Assembly: GCA_963978895.1 (NCBI GenBank)
Contig: OZ022240.1
Location: 12,744,307-12,808,306, forward strand
Length of the DNA stretch: 64,000 bases
Source of the DNA: Erpobdella octoculata
Lineage: Eukaryota > Annelida > Clitellata > Hirudinida > Erpobdellidae
Direction of reading: 5' to 3'
The notes beneath the pieces are model-generated. The model did no database searches. It was given only the letters and a program-made list of their open reading frames with translations, and was not told the origin of the DNA. Below, one piece after another: positions 10,916-21,600 of the stretch. The stretch's first letter is position 1, and every line of letters begins with the position of its first letter. Position numbers and translations under genes: made by a program.

Positions 10916-11960
10916 AGGTAGACATACGGCTCAGTAGCAATTTTACCAATTATTTCCACGGCTAACCGCCGAGGCAATAGCAGCGACCGGTATCTATTCC
11001 CTTTAAGCCTTCAACTAACTATATCGCTGCGGCCCTAAGTTATGTCAGTGGAGACGATTTCCTGAGAGTGATGGTCTTGACACTTAATTTTACAAGTGCT
11101 GATAGTTTTTTTACGGTTTATTGTCCACAAATAAAATTAAAAATCTCATTTAGTCAAAGCGTCCAGCTAGATAATCTACAAAATATATAACATAACCATG
11201 CAATTATAAATTACGTTTGCAATTGCCGTTGTTATGAAGAGTAAGCTTGCATGTGGTCAAGAAAGTAGTATTGTGCACACATTTTGTCTTTTGAAGTTGA
11301 TGAGCATGGATCAGCAGATGAAGTTAATTGTTTTTCTTTATTGTAATTTACTTAGAAAGTAAGCTACAATAAATTGTAATTTACTTAAAAAGTAAGTTTT
11401 ATGCATAATTTCTAACTCTTTTTGAAGTTGGTTATTCTTATTCCTAACTCATAAAAATTGAGTATCTTGTAAATAAATTGTTTATATTATAATAATGCCA
11501 TAAACTATTCAGTGTTAAATTTTGACATGATTCATTTACTAATTTTTTAAAGAGCCAAAGATAAAGAGGAAAACTCCTAATGACCATGTACTTCAATAAC
11601 TAACTACTCAACTCAAAATCTCCAAATTTATTTTTTGCTGGATGCTATCAGAAAAAGTCAAAGTAAGATTTTCATCAACCACCACATTGATGTTGATGTT
11701 GTTTTTGTTCATGTTTGACTTTGTTTTTAAGAATTGAATTTTCATAATTTTTTTATGGTTTTTGTCACTGAAAAGTAATAAAATTTAAATAACCAATTGA
11801 AAATTAGTTAAATCCAGTAAATATACTTTGTAAGTCATTAGCCAGGCACAAATGCAAAGATAATAACAATTGTGTGTGTTGTATAGTCTGCTAATTTTTT
11901 TATCTTATAATATGTGTGTATTTTTTTTTATTTGATTAACCAAAAAGAGGGTCACGAATG
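10916..11960. other. Long stretch without a gene
   Basis: It contains a short GC-richer part (10920-11060) with no recognisable product and a small inverted pair of TTGTAATTTACTTAGAAAGTA-like words near 11340-11400. The remainder is plain AT-rich sequence. Confidence 0.5.
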
Positions 11961-11974
11961 ACCACTAACAAAAA

Positions 11975-13961
11975 CTGGCGAACGAAAACATTCTCAAAGT
12001 GATCAGCATTTGTTGGTAATGGCAAAATGGTTTAACTACCACCTTGACAGCCTGAACCCGGTTCGCCAAAAACTTCATTATCCACAAGAACAGGTTGCCT
12101 GAAATTCCGTAAGCTTGACATTTTGTCAGTAATTTAGGGTGGGGCACTAAATCAAAAGCTTTTTTAAAGTCGAAGTATATAATATCAGTACCCTGATGGT
12201 CTTGCTTTGAGATTGACCAGTCATTGGTACACTCAATCAGATTTGAACATGTAGACCTTGAATTCAGAAAACCGTGTTGACTGGGAGACATGAGGTTGTT
12301 TGTCTGAAGGTAATTGAGGATGTCTTTATTGATTATCTGCTCCATTGCACGACAACAAAAAGATGTTAGCGATATTGGTCTGTAATTCCCTGGATCGGAT
12401 GTAGAACCTTTTTTGTGAATTGGAGCAATATAAGCTGATCTCCAGTCAAGGGGTATTTCATGCGTATAGAAAGAGAAGTTGAAATTATGGCAGAGTAGTA
12501 CGGTAAGTCCAGCAGCACAATTTCTGAGTAGGCGATTTGAAATACCATCAAGTCTAGATGATGAAGAAGGTTTGAGATTTCGAAGTGTCTGATGAATACG
12601 ATCAGGAGTAAACATGATTTTTTCAAATTTGTTGTTGGTTCGAGCAGGCAAGATACAATTTGAGCCATCATCGACCGTAAGTACACTGCAAAAATAATTG
12701 TTGAAAATGTTAGCAATCTCAGTTGGATCAGAGGTGAATGTTCCATCCTGACTTTTAATCTCCTGTATTGGATTATGTGTCGATAAATTTTTGTTGACAA
12801 ATCGATAGAAACGACCAGTATTCCCAGCTGAGACAAGTAAACTTTCCTGTGTTTTTTATACTCTTCCTGAGGTCTCTTGAAAATTGCCTGTAGATATTTT
12901 TGCTTTCGATCCCCCATTTGAACATCATTTGTGGAAGACCTGCAGCTTAAGTTTCTGAGCCTGAACGATGAATGTAGGGTATGATGACGTTTTTTACTTT
13001 TGTGGTTTTGATAGGACGTTCTTGTCCTGGAGCAACACTCTAGATAGCATTGGTAACAATGTTGAGAAAATGTTTCCAGCAGTCATCAACTGAGAAGCAA
13101 TGTTGAAACACGTCATCCCATCGGATTTCACAAAAAATAGTTATTTAGGTTTCTATAGGAGGATTTGGTTAGGTGTTGATAGTTTTGGCAGTGGAGGATA
13201 GTTGGATGTCTGGGAAGGTTGGGTTTGAAAACTAGAATGTTGTGGTCGCTTTGAGCAATTGGGGGCATCATTTGAATCTGTGATATAAAGCAAGCATCGT
13301 TCGAGAAAAGCAGATCAAGTATATTTGATTGACGAGTTGGAGATTCAACATATTGATGTAGTCCCATTTCATCTTTAAAACTAGTAAATAAATCATAAAT
13401 CTTGTTATTGGGATGAGAATAGTTTTTCCAGTTCATTTCAGGAAGATTGAAATCACCCATAATGCATACTAACTTTGTATCATTGCATATGTGAGTGAGA
13501 CATTGAATGCTCTTGAAAGTGTAATCCACAGATTCAAAATTAAATCCTCCTGGTCTGTAGTACATTATAGCTCTGCATATTGAAGTATCAGTGTGAATGT
13601 CGACACAAACAATTTTAATATGGTTATATTCGGGTGGAATTGAGACCTGTCTAACTTTGACTCTTGTTTTAGCAATCAGAGCCACACCACCACGAGATTC
13701 CCTGTTATAACAAAAAGCTTGGTATTCTTTAGGAAGAAACAAACCGTCCGGTTCGTTATTCAACCAAGTTTCGGTTAAAGCAAAAATCTCTAAGTCATGA
13801 GTTTCTAAAAATAAAACAAATTCTTCTCGTTTATTTACATTACTTCTGATGTTCGTAATCGCCCAGACCCTCGGTTCATACCTGAAAGGACTGAATGTTA
13901 GGTTGGACCAGAACTGAAGAAGGTTTCCCTGTTTCCTGGGCCGTCTTAGATCTTTTTTCAC
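11975..13961 (-). pseudogene. CR1-group LINE, ORF2 remnant (endonuclease and partial reverse transcriptase)
   Basis: The first block (13961-13128) is an apurinic-type endonuclease: NIRSNVNKREE, LTETWLNNEPDG, MYYRPGG, MGDFNLP and a late SDHNILVF motif, all expected of CR1/Jockey endonucleases. After a broken linker the second block (12651-11965) gives reverse-transcriptase motifs: IPLDWRSAYIAPIHKKG, YRPISLTSFCCRAMEQII, QHGFLNSRST and FDFKKAFDLVPH. The frame then drifts before the catalytic A-D-D box, so the element is truncated near 11975 and carries several frameshifts. CR1 is more likely than Jockey from the ORF1 remnant upstream. Confidence 0.8.
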
Positions 13962-14222
13962 ATTTTTTCAGATGAGCAGCCTCGGCCATGATCATGATTT
14001 ATAAGCACTTTCCTGATAGAAAGATCGGTCGACAGTCGGAGGACCCAAGACGAGGAAATTAGATCAGACACTGCTTCAGAATTTGTTAGAGTGACACATA
14101 GTCTGGTATTTGCAGGTTCCTTTCCAAGTCGGCGAACGTTGACGACAACAGGTTTGATGGTGAGGTTTTGCTCAATGAAATCTTGAATGAACCTATCATC
14201 GTTAATTGTTTTCCGGCGTAAG
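13940..14222 (-). pseudogene. CR1-group LINE, ORF1 C-terminal remnant
   Basis: Minus strand encodes FIEQNLTIKPVVVNVRRLGK, then TRLCVTLTNSEAVSDL and a late helix. This resembles the C-terminal part of LINE ORF1 proteins, where an R-L-G-K motif precedes a small RNA-binding-like fold. It lies just upstream of, and partly overlaps, the endonuclease frame, as ORF1-ORF2 should. Confidence 0.6.
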
Positions 14223-14270
14223 AATTAAAAGGTTTTTTTAACAAACGTAAACATTATATAGATTTATGGT

Positions 14271-14635
14271 TTATACAATTGTTTGCTATTAGTTCTTTCC
14301 CGGTCGTCACTCCCATGCTGTACGGTTTTTTAAACAGCAATGTATAGCGCTTGTCCTAACAATATTAAATTGATCAATAGCTACACCATTCATCCAATCG
14401 TAATGAAATTTTCATCCAACCTTAAAAGTTAATAGTGGAAAGTTTCTGTCAAAAAAGTAGCGATCAGTCACAAATTGAGCGGGAAAGCGAGCAGAAACGG
14501 AAACGGGAAAGCAAGCGGGAACGGGATTTGGAGAATGAACGGGAACGGGGAGTAAGGAACGGGAAAACAACCGGAGCGGGAGAGCAAGCGAAAAAGGACT
14601 CTAAAAATCCCGGGCAACGCCGGGTACCACGCTAG
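14271..14635 (+). mobile_element. Nonautonomous Helitron, copy 1 of a tandem pair
   Basis: The body contains TCTTTCCCGGTCGTCACTCC and a G-rich tract of GAGCGGGAAAGC-like words. It ends with hairpin CCCGGGCAACGCCGGG, TACCACG, CTAG and then T. There is no ORF of its own. The 5' TC terminus is uncertain; 14271 is where homology with copy 2 begins. Confidence 0.7.
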
Positions 14636-14654
14636 TATTGTATAATATCGTCAT

Positions 14655-15049
14655 TTATACAATTTTTTGCCATTAGTTCTTTCCCGGTCGTCACTCCCAT
14701 GCTGTACGGTTTTTTAAACAGCAATGTATAGCGCTTGTCCTAACAATATTAAATTGATCAATAGCTACACCATTCATCCAATCGTAATGAAATTTTCACC
14801 CAACCTTAAAAGTTAATAGAAGAAAATTTCTGTGAAAAAAGTAGAGATCGGTCACAAAATGAGCGGGAAAGCAAGCGGAAACGGAAACGGGAAAGCAAGC
14901 GAGAACGGGATTTGGAGAATGAACGGGAACGGGAACGGGGAGTAAGGAAAGGGAGAACAACCGGAGCGGGAGAGCAAGCGATAAAGGAAACGGGAGCGAG
15001 AGCGAGAGAGAACTCTAAAAATCCCGGGCAATGCCGGGTACCATGCTAG
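14655..15049 (+). mobile_element. Nonautonomous Helitron, copy 2 of a tandem pair
   Basis: About 90% identical to copy 1, with an extra GGAAACGGGAGCGAGAGCGA segment near the end and the same hairpin-CTAG-T terminus. Both copies are followed by the same 19-nt flank (TGTATAATATCGTCAT core). The pair therefore arose by tandem duplication of element plus flank rather than two independent insertions. Confidence 0.7.
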
Positions 15050-15068
15050 TAGTGTATAATATCGTCAT

Positions 15069-16374
15069 GGAAAATTAAAAATAATGTTGTTATAGAGCTC
15101 CTCTATTTACTTCATACATTGCAGGGCTTTATTTATTTAGGTAGTGCGTCCATATTTTATATTTCGTGGGCTGTTTATCATTTTTATTCATAGGAGTTCC
15201 AAAAATGGCGATGCCCGCCACCTGTTTAACCTCAGTTGATGACAGTAATAAAGTATTTTCTGATTCAATGCGTCCTGTTTTTAACATGATGGGTAGCACG
15301 TAGACAAATCTGGAGCTGTTAACTGAAAATGTTTGAATGGTCTACAAATAAGATAACTTTAACTATCAAGCACGTTACGTCAATATTTATACGACCCTAG
15401 AAGGAGTCAAACCCGCTGTCAACGGCAGCGCCTTCTTGCAAGCAAGACCTTGCTGATTTAGACAGACAGAGGGTGAGGAAACAGGATCAAGGATCAAACT
15501 ATGATTTGTAAATGAAATACTGTATTACCTACATACTGATATTTTTTCAGTTATTAAACCCAATGCTTAAAAAACTATAAACTCTTGCAAACAATAATTG
15601 AAGAAATAAAATAATCCTCACTTATTTCCGAGTTTAGCCTCTGATAGATATATGACATACTGGCTTGCTCCTGCATGAAAAAAATGTTAATGAAACTTTA
15701 TAATAGTATCTTTGTTTTTGAGCATATGTTTTAATGATTTCAGTAATTTAAAAACTCATGGTAAATCAAATCAACCTAGGCGTTTGGAGTCAGCGTTTGT
15801 TTATGAATAGTTTTAACAATAGAAAACAAACTTGTTTGCTTCATATTTCTACATTCTCCAGGTTTTTTGAGCATTTTTGGAAACTTGTTTCTAAAAACAG
15901 AGCTTGATAAAAAAAAAACTTTGGCCAGATTTTCTTTACTTTACTTAGATTAAGCACACGCCTTTTTCAAAACAAGTCTTGCACAAAGGCAAAAAAGTGT
16001 CCTTGCAAAGCCAGTCATTTATTGGCGCCTACTCCTTTAGCAATGCGCGTGAACTCTTGCTTAAAACCCAAACCAGTACACACTGACCAGTTTTTGCTGG
16101 TACCAGTCGTTAGGCACTAGAATCTGAAGCGTGTGTCACGAAAACCGCGTCCGAAGTGGCGCGTCGTATATTCTGCATTTCAGTGAGTTCAGCTCAGTCT
16201 GAGCGTGACTTTTTTTCTGTGGGACACACAATAACTGACATAAGGTCAACTTATCTGCGAAAAAGTCAAATCTATTGAACTTGTTAGATGAGCTATACGC
16301 GCAGGCATTTTTAGCCACTCTTGATATATTATAAAATATTGTACATACTAATTTATATGTTTTCGGATTTTTTT
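15069..16374. other. Long stretch without a clear gene
   Basis: At 15203-15303 a TTCATAG acceptor is followed by about 35 open codons starting near MAMPATCLTSVDDSNKVF, a possible exon but unsupported. At 15395-15470 (minus strand) a degraded tRNA-like SINE head with GGTTTGACTCC as B box can be seen. The rest shows nothing. Confidence 0.4.
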
Positions 16375-16472
16375 TGGGTTGGGTTGGGTTGGGTCAGGAA
16401 TTTCCATGTTGTGGTGGGCTGGGTTGGATATGTCAGTTGGTGGGTTGGGTTGAGTCGGGTCGCTCGAAATGG
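16375..16472 (+). repeat. GGGTT-rich tract
   Basis: GGGTTGGGTTGGGTTGGGTC and later GGGTTGGGTTGAGTCGGGTC-type runs. Four closely spaced G-triplets allow a G-quadruplex. The reading frame through it is not conserved. Confidence 0.7.
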
Positions 16473-16485
16473 ACCCACGGACACT

Positions 16486-16719
<234 letters not shown>

Positions 16720-16748
16720 AGTTAGAAATTATTTTTATTACATATAAT

Positions 16749-16788
16749 GCCGACGCGTTTCGGAGAAAAACTCTCCATTTTCAAGGCA
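16749..16788 (-). ncRNA. Degenerate hammerhead ribozyme in a PLE terminal repeat
   Basis: Minus strand: GCC, a TTGAAAA segment in place of CTGANGA, perfect stem II GGAGA/TCTCC, GAAAC, self-complementary ACGCGT stem III, GTC, then GGC pairing with GCC. The core has two substitutions, so it is probably inactive. It lies between the tail at 16984 and the N-terminal fragment at 16719, exactly where a PLE ribozyme is expected. Confidence 0.6.
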
Positions 16789-16980
16789 AATGAAACGTAA
16801 ACACAACGGAAAACCAAAAGCACAGAAAGAAACGAAAATGTTGCTCAAATATTTGAAAAGCAAAAGAAGAAAAATAAATAATACAAATAAAATAGAAAGA
16901 AAAAATAAATTTATATATAACAATAAATAAATAAAATAAAATAAATAACGAGTAAAACGAAACAATCATAAGCAAGATAC

Positions 16981-17488
16981 GATCTACTTCTTTCGCCTTC
17001 GTTGTGTGATATTTACGTTGTCTATCACATGTTGGAACATATCATGAGTAGAATCAACATCCAACGATTCTGGTGCATCAGTACCGATACATTCTTCAGC
17101 AGCCAGTGAAACCGCAACCACATCCGTCGTCTCCAACGTGTGAGATCTGACAACCTCTCCCTGAAGCAATTGCTCATCGTTTTCATCGGGAAGCAGATCA
17201 AGACGGGAACAGTCGAGACAACACGTAGCTGAGCCATCAGTCACAAGCTCAGAATCAATGACAGGAGGGGCAGACGGGGCAGCAACAAAACTAATTGAGG
17301 AATCAAATAGTTTTAAAGTGGAAGGAAATGTATCAAACTGTTTATTAATAGAAGGGGCAAGTTTTTTAATAAACAGAGCCTCACGAATCTTCAGGCGTGT
17401 AAAGTTATTTTCTTTTATTTTTTTATTTTCTCTGTAGTTTTCGAGACTACAATTAGCCAAAAACTTTTCCATTAAACTTTTATTGTCA
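16981..17488 (-). pseudogene. Penelope-like element: N-terminal codons fused to the GIY-YIG tail
   Basis: The frame 17556-16984 starts with codons read through the hammerhead, then SDNKSLMEKFLANCSLEN as in the long PLE at 21.1 kb. It then jumps to the end of the endonuclease domain: LKIREALFIKKLAPSINKQF, the I-R-E-A-L-x-I...P-x-I-N-x-Q motif seen near 17.9 kb. A Ser/Asp-rich tail follows, ending FQHVIDNVNITQRRRKK and stop. All of the reverse transcriptase and most of the endonuclease are deleted, yet the frame is open. A deletion derivative, possibly nonautonomous. Confidence 0.75.
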
Positions 17489-17530
17489 GACCGACGGACT
17501 GTTTCAGCTATGTCAGCCATCCTCAGGGTC
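17489..17530 (-). ncRNA. Hammerhead ribozyme in a PLE terminal repeat, weak stem III
   Basis: Minus strand: stem I GACC/GGTC, CTGAGGA, stem II GGCT/AGCT, GAAAC, loop, GTC. The catalytic residues are intact. Stem III has an A-C mismatch compared with the near-identical copy at 21123, which may lower activity. It lies between two PLE units. Confidence 0.7.
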
Positions 17531-17643
17531 AAAAGTAAAACGAGAAAAGTAAACAAACAGAAAGAACCGAAATTATCAAAGAATTAGCACACTAACAAAA
17601 GAAAAAACACTACCTATCAAATCAAAAGAATATAAAATTTATA
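17531..17643 (-). mobile_element. PLE terminal-repeat UTR between tandem units
   Basis: About 110 AT-rich bases between the stop at 17644 and the hammerhead. Nearly identical to 21165-21285, which shows that the two PLE units share the same terminal repeat. Confidence 0.75.
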
Positions 17644-18655
17644 CTATTGGAAATCAATTTTGCGCTTTCGCTGTGTTATATTAGAAGAGACAAGAATTTC
17701 CTCAGATACATTACAATGAGATTCGTCAGGAGCAGCCTCAACAGCCAAAGTATTTGTGTCAGAGGACGAGTCAGAAGTATCATCATTTATGTTATCCTCG
17801 TCGTTAGAAGGAATACAGGGTAACCGATGCATATTGCTTTCTTTGACACCGAATAAGTGGAGAATCTGTGGAAATTTATCAAATTGTTTATTAATTGCGG
17901 GTCTCGTTAATAAGATATAGAGAGCCTCTTTAATTTTCAGCCGGAAAGAGTCGGATTCACTTGTTAAAATCGAAACACCTTCTTCAAGTTCTTTTCGTGT
18001 TAGTTTTTTCAAATGAATACATTCATAATGATTAAGAATACTCCCAAACTGGAGATGCATCGTGAGTCTCCTTGACAACGTAGTGGTAGTGTGACCAATG
18101 TATGTATCCACCTTACAATGTGGAATAGAACATTTGAAATGGTACACCACGTGACTTTGTTGCAACGGGTCAGTGATACTTGTTCTATCATTCTTGATGA
18201 CCAAATTGAAAAGTTTCAAGTTTTTGTAATAAATATATAAACCCAGTTTATTCCTGACGGGGTCTATAACAGAAACTTCCTTTTTTATTATCTTCTTTAT
18301 AAAACTTTCATCAATTCTGTAATTGAGATTCATTTGATTTTTGTAGAACACGGGGAACTCCTGGCGTACATCACGACCCTTGTCAGCGTCAGACCCAGCC
18401 GAACTCACAGATGTTTTCATTTTAGTTACAAAATTGTTAATAAAACCGTCGACAAAGCTATTAGAATAATTGTTGTTAACCAATAACTGCTTCATTCTAA
18501 CTATTTCTTTATGGAAATCTGACCAGGTTTCGGAAAAACGATAAGCTCCGAGGAGATAACTATTAATAACACTTCTTTTATATCTGTCCGGACACTCGCT
18601 GTCACCATTTAGGCATGTTCCATTATTAATTGGTTTGATGAAGACTTTGGTATTT
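17644..18655 (-). pseudogene. Penelope-like element, linker and GIY-YIG endonuclease (long copy, 3' part)
   Basis: Last third of the longest PLE in the window. After the frameshift near 18655 the frame encodes LNTKVFIKPINNGTCLN, CPDRYKRSVINSYLLGAYRF and the hinge region. The endonuclease follows: HVVYHFKCSIPHCKVDTYIG supplies the GIY-like (V-V-Y) and YIG halves with Cys pairs; then RRLTMHLQFGS and LKIKEALYILLTRPAINKQF with the catalytic-region Glu and closing Asn. A long Asp/Ser-rich tail ends SSNITQRKRKIDFQ and stop. Presence of GIY-YIG marks an endonuclease-positive PLE. Confidence 0.85.
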
Positions 18656-19635
18656 AAGTAGGACCAGAATCAGTTATTGTGATGATGGTGTCGAGAAAAT
18701 TTACTTGTTTTTTACTGTCATTTAGGTCGAAGGTAAATTTCAAAACTGAATTGCTCTCGAAAGTATTCTTTAAAGCAACGACTTCACGTTCAGACCTCAC
18801 AAGAAGAAAGATATCATCCATATATCGCGCATAAACAATTGGGGTTTCTTCTATTTCAGCGAAAGCAATCTCCTCTAAACGACCCATGTATAAGTTAGCA
18901 AAGGTTGGTCCCAATAGAGATCCCATCGCCACTCCATCAATCTGTAGAAATAAGCTCTGGTCTAAGTGTCTGAATGGAGACTCTGTAGTACATACCAGCA
19001 GGAGCTCGTGCAGCAGAGATTCTGGAATCTTTGGAGGTGGCAACGTATCACTATGTTAGACGTAATTGCAAATGATAGATATTGTATCACGAACAGGGAC
19101 GTTAGTGAAGAGACTCTCGACATCCATTGTTGCAGCAATCCCACTTTGTCTGCAGCCATGAATAAGATCAACAAATTCCAGAGAGGATTTCAAACTGTAA
19201 GTATGAGGGCAGTAAGGTGTGATAATTTTGTTAACAAACTTTGCCAAGAGATAAGTAGGACTTGGACATTGCGAGATAATTGGACGAACAGGATTATACA
19301 ATTTATGCGTCTTTATCATTCCATACAAATATCCAGTACCAAACTCACCTATCAACTTAGATAGCTTTGCTTCTGAATCGAAAGAGTTAACTTGAGAAAT
19401 CAATTTATTAACTTTCTGTTTCAGACTATTGGTGGGATCTTTTGTAATAAGTCTAAATTTTGTGGAATCAGAAATTATGATATTCAGCTTTTGTATATAG
19501 TCTGAGTAATTCATTACAACATAACACTGGATTTTATCGGCTCTGAGTACAACTATATCTTTATTATTGCGGAGAGATTTAGCTGCGAGTTTTAAACGAT
19601 ACGAAACAGAAGGTTTTACATTTAAGTAAGTAAGT
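18656..19635 (-). pseudogene. Penelope-like element, reverse transcriptase (long copy, middle part)
   Basis: Continuous apart from one TAA stop near 19056. Motifs in order: VVLRADKIQCYVVM (the D-K-G region, with Ile for Gly), FRLITKDP, GYLYGMIKTHK, NPVRPIISQCPSP, AATMDVESLFTNVP (motif A), IDGVAMGSLLGPTFANLYMG (motif B) and YARYMDDIFLLV (catalytic Y-M-D-D). This order is that of PLE reverse transcriptases, which resemble telomerase. The frame changes near 18655 before the hinge. Upstream it is split from its N-terminal part by the CR1 insertion. Confidence 0.88.
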
Positions 19636-20490
19636 AAGTAAGTAAATCTTTATTAACCAGCCTGACAATGACGCACAGCGGTTTACATTTAAATAATAAT
19701 AAAAAAAATAAGAATTAAATAAAAATGAATACAATCGACAATCTAAAGTTAAAGACTTAAAATAAAAATCTAAAAACTTGTTTTTATCAGAGATTTAATA
19801 TAGGGTTCGGCATTGTTTAAGTTATTTTAAGTTATTTTGAGTGCAACGATCTATGGATAAAGGTTTTTCTAAGTAAGGAATCGCATGCGAATTACTCTGT
19901 CGTGAGCTCGAGGACGAAGGTGATATCCCGATTTCTTGACGTCTGGGAGAAGATGGTGAAGGACGTGAAGGCGGTTAGACAGAACCTGGTTGAACAGAGT
20001 TGAATCCGTTACGGCGCATCGGTGCACAAAATCAGGGCGGTCGGGAGCCAAGAAACCCTGGCGTGTCACCTTCCTAATGACTGACTCGATGCGTTGAAGA
20101 TCTCCCGAACCTATGAAACCCCACCATGATTGAGAGGCGTAGGTGATCCTGGATATAAGTGTCGCCTCCGTGACCGTCCAAAGCTCCCGGCCACACAGCC
20201 CGTGAGCCCGTAAGTTTCTTAGTGCATATATAAAGACTGTGCAGATTTTGTGCTGATCCAGTCAACGTGCTCTCGGAATAAGAGCCTTCCGTCGATCAGG
20301 ACTCCCAGCACATTCATTACATCCACCCTCTCCACTCCGACCAAAGGGGTAGGGAGTGTGTTTGCCTTTGTTCTGGGGCGACGCACAACCAACTCGTTTG
20401 TTTTTGAATCGTTTAAAGTTAGGTTATTTATGCTTCTGTTAATCAATCCCTCGCGTAACAGCTCAACTTGTAGAGACTGGCCAAAGTCGA
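19620..20490 (-). mobile_element. CR1-type LINE 3' fragment nested inside the PLE
   Basis: Minus strand encodes the C-terminal third of a CR1 ORF2: INNLTLNDSKTNELVV, VMNVLGVLIDGRLLFREHVD, then in shifted frames a T-Y-A-S-Q-S-W-W-G-F block and LFNQVLSNRLHVLHHLLPDV with a final Y-H-L-R-P-R-A-H-D. It ends with an AATAAAG-like 3' UTR and five TTAC repeats at 19622-19645, a usual CR1 3' tail. It interrupts the PLE between N-terminus and reverse transcriptase. The 5' border near 20490 is estimated from where PLE homology stops. Confidence 0.8.
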
Positions 20491-21120
20491 TAATTCCACT
20501 ACTTTTGTACGAGCATAATTTATGATACATTACCTTCAGTTCAGTTTTTTTAACAATAGGTTCATATTTTCTTGAAATGTGAAAATTCAAACCTAAATTC
20601 AAGAACTCACTCTCGTCACTGCTGAGTTCGTAAGAAGACAGATTAATGTAGAAGTTAGAATTTTCTTTAACAGTATATGGTCCAGAATACAGCCAAGAAA
20701 GTTTTTTCGTGATTACCAATTTTTTAGAATAATCGAAACTGCAGAACATTTCATCCACAACATTCAAAAACGATTGAACCTCTTGTTCACTACCCAAAAC
20801 ATCTTGAGTAGAAACTTCATTCAACAAGGTAGAATATTTAACTTCCAAATCATTTGATACGTTGACCGCAGTTGCAATTTCATCAGAAATTTTACACAAC
20901 ATAGAATCCACTTCAAGCTTTGTATTTCCTTTAACCACATTAGAGCGATATTTGTTGCGAATAAACTGTGGAATCAATTTATCTTTGAGACACGCTCCAA
21001 GAAACACAACTCGCCATTTGGCAGAAACAACTTTTCGAGCCAAATTCACGACCTTTCGGCACAAAACTCTCTGTTCGAGACTACAATTAGTCAAAAACTT
21101 TTTCATTAAACTTTTATTGT
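20491..21120 (-). pseudogene. Penelope-like element, N-terminal domain (long copy, 5' part)
   Basis: It begins just behind the hammerhead at 21123-21164. The frame gives KSLMKKFLTNCSLEQRVLC, then SAKWRVVFLGACLKDKLIPQ, a mixed helical region and FLNLGLNFHISRKYEPIVKK, a PLE N-terminal motif preceding the reverse transcriptase. It is cut off by the CR1 insertion near 20490. The ORF prediction starting at 21190 includes ribozyme codons and probably starts too early; the first Met after the ribozyme (near 21105) is a more plausible start. Confidence 0.8.
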
Positions 21121-21122
21121 CA

Positions 21123-21164
21123 GACCGACGGACCGTTTCAGCTATGTCAGCCATCCTCAGGGTC
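21123..21164 (-). ncRNA. Hammerhead ribozyme, apparently complete core
   Basis: Minus strand: stem I GACC/GGTC, CTGAGGA, stem II GGCT/AGCT, GAAA, stem III A-C-G with loop GTC, cleavage after GTC. It differs from the copy at 17489 by one base that restores stem III. Located at the 5' terminal repeat of the long PLE copy. Confidence 0.8.
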
Positions 21165-21471
21165 AAAAGTAAAACGAGAAAAGTAAACAAACAGAAAGAA
21201 CCGAAATTATCAAAGAATTAGCACACTAACAAAAGAAAAAACACTCTACCTATCAAATCAAAAGAATATAAAATTTATACTATTGGAAATCAATTTTTGC
21301 GCTTTCGCTGTGTTATATTAGAAGAGACAAGAATTTCCTCAGATACATTACAATGAGATTCGTCAGGAGCAGCCTCAACAGCCAAAGTATTTGTGTCAGA
21401 GGACGAGTCATAAGTATCATCATTTATGTTATCCTCGTCGTTAGAAGGAATACAGGGTAACCGATGCATAT
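21165..21471 (-). pseudogene. Penelope-like element, terminal UTR and C-terminal tail of an upstream unit
   Basis: 21286-21471 repeats the end of the GIY-YIG ORF (compare 17644-17830) almost base for base, followed by the shared UTR 21165-21285. The long PLE is therefore preceded head-to-tail by the tail of another unit, the usual partial tandem arrangement of PLEs. Confidence 0.8.
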
Positions 21472-21600
21472 TGCTTTCTTTGACACCGAAATATGCATCG
21501 GTTACCCTGTATTCCTTCTAACGACGAGGATAACATAAATGATGATACTTCTGACTCGTCCTCTGACACAAATACTTTGGCTGTTGAGGCTGCTCCTGAA
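21363..21600. repeat. Inverted repeat, arms of about 109 bp, made of PLE tail sequence
   Basis: Left arm 21363-21471 and right arm 21492-21600 are reverse complements with one mismatch, separated by about 20 bp. Both encode the Asp/Ser-rich PLE tail (CIPSNDEDNINDDTSDSSSD) on opposite strands. A palindromic junction of this kind suggests head-to-head joining or a fold-back rearrangement. Confidence 0.85.

Noticed and set aside
17025..17556. Hydrophobic N-terminus resembling a signal peptide at the start of the PLE frames (17556 and 21190)
   Set aside because: These codons are the UTR and hammerhead read in frame; the same DNA folds as a ribozyme and precedes the real N-terminus.
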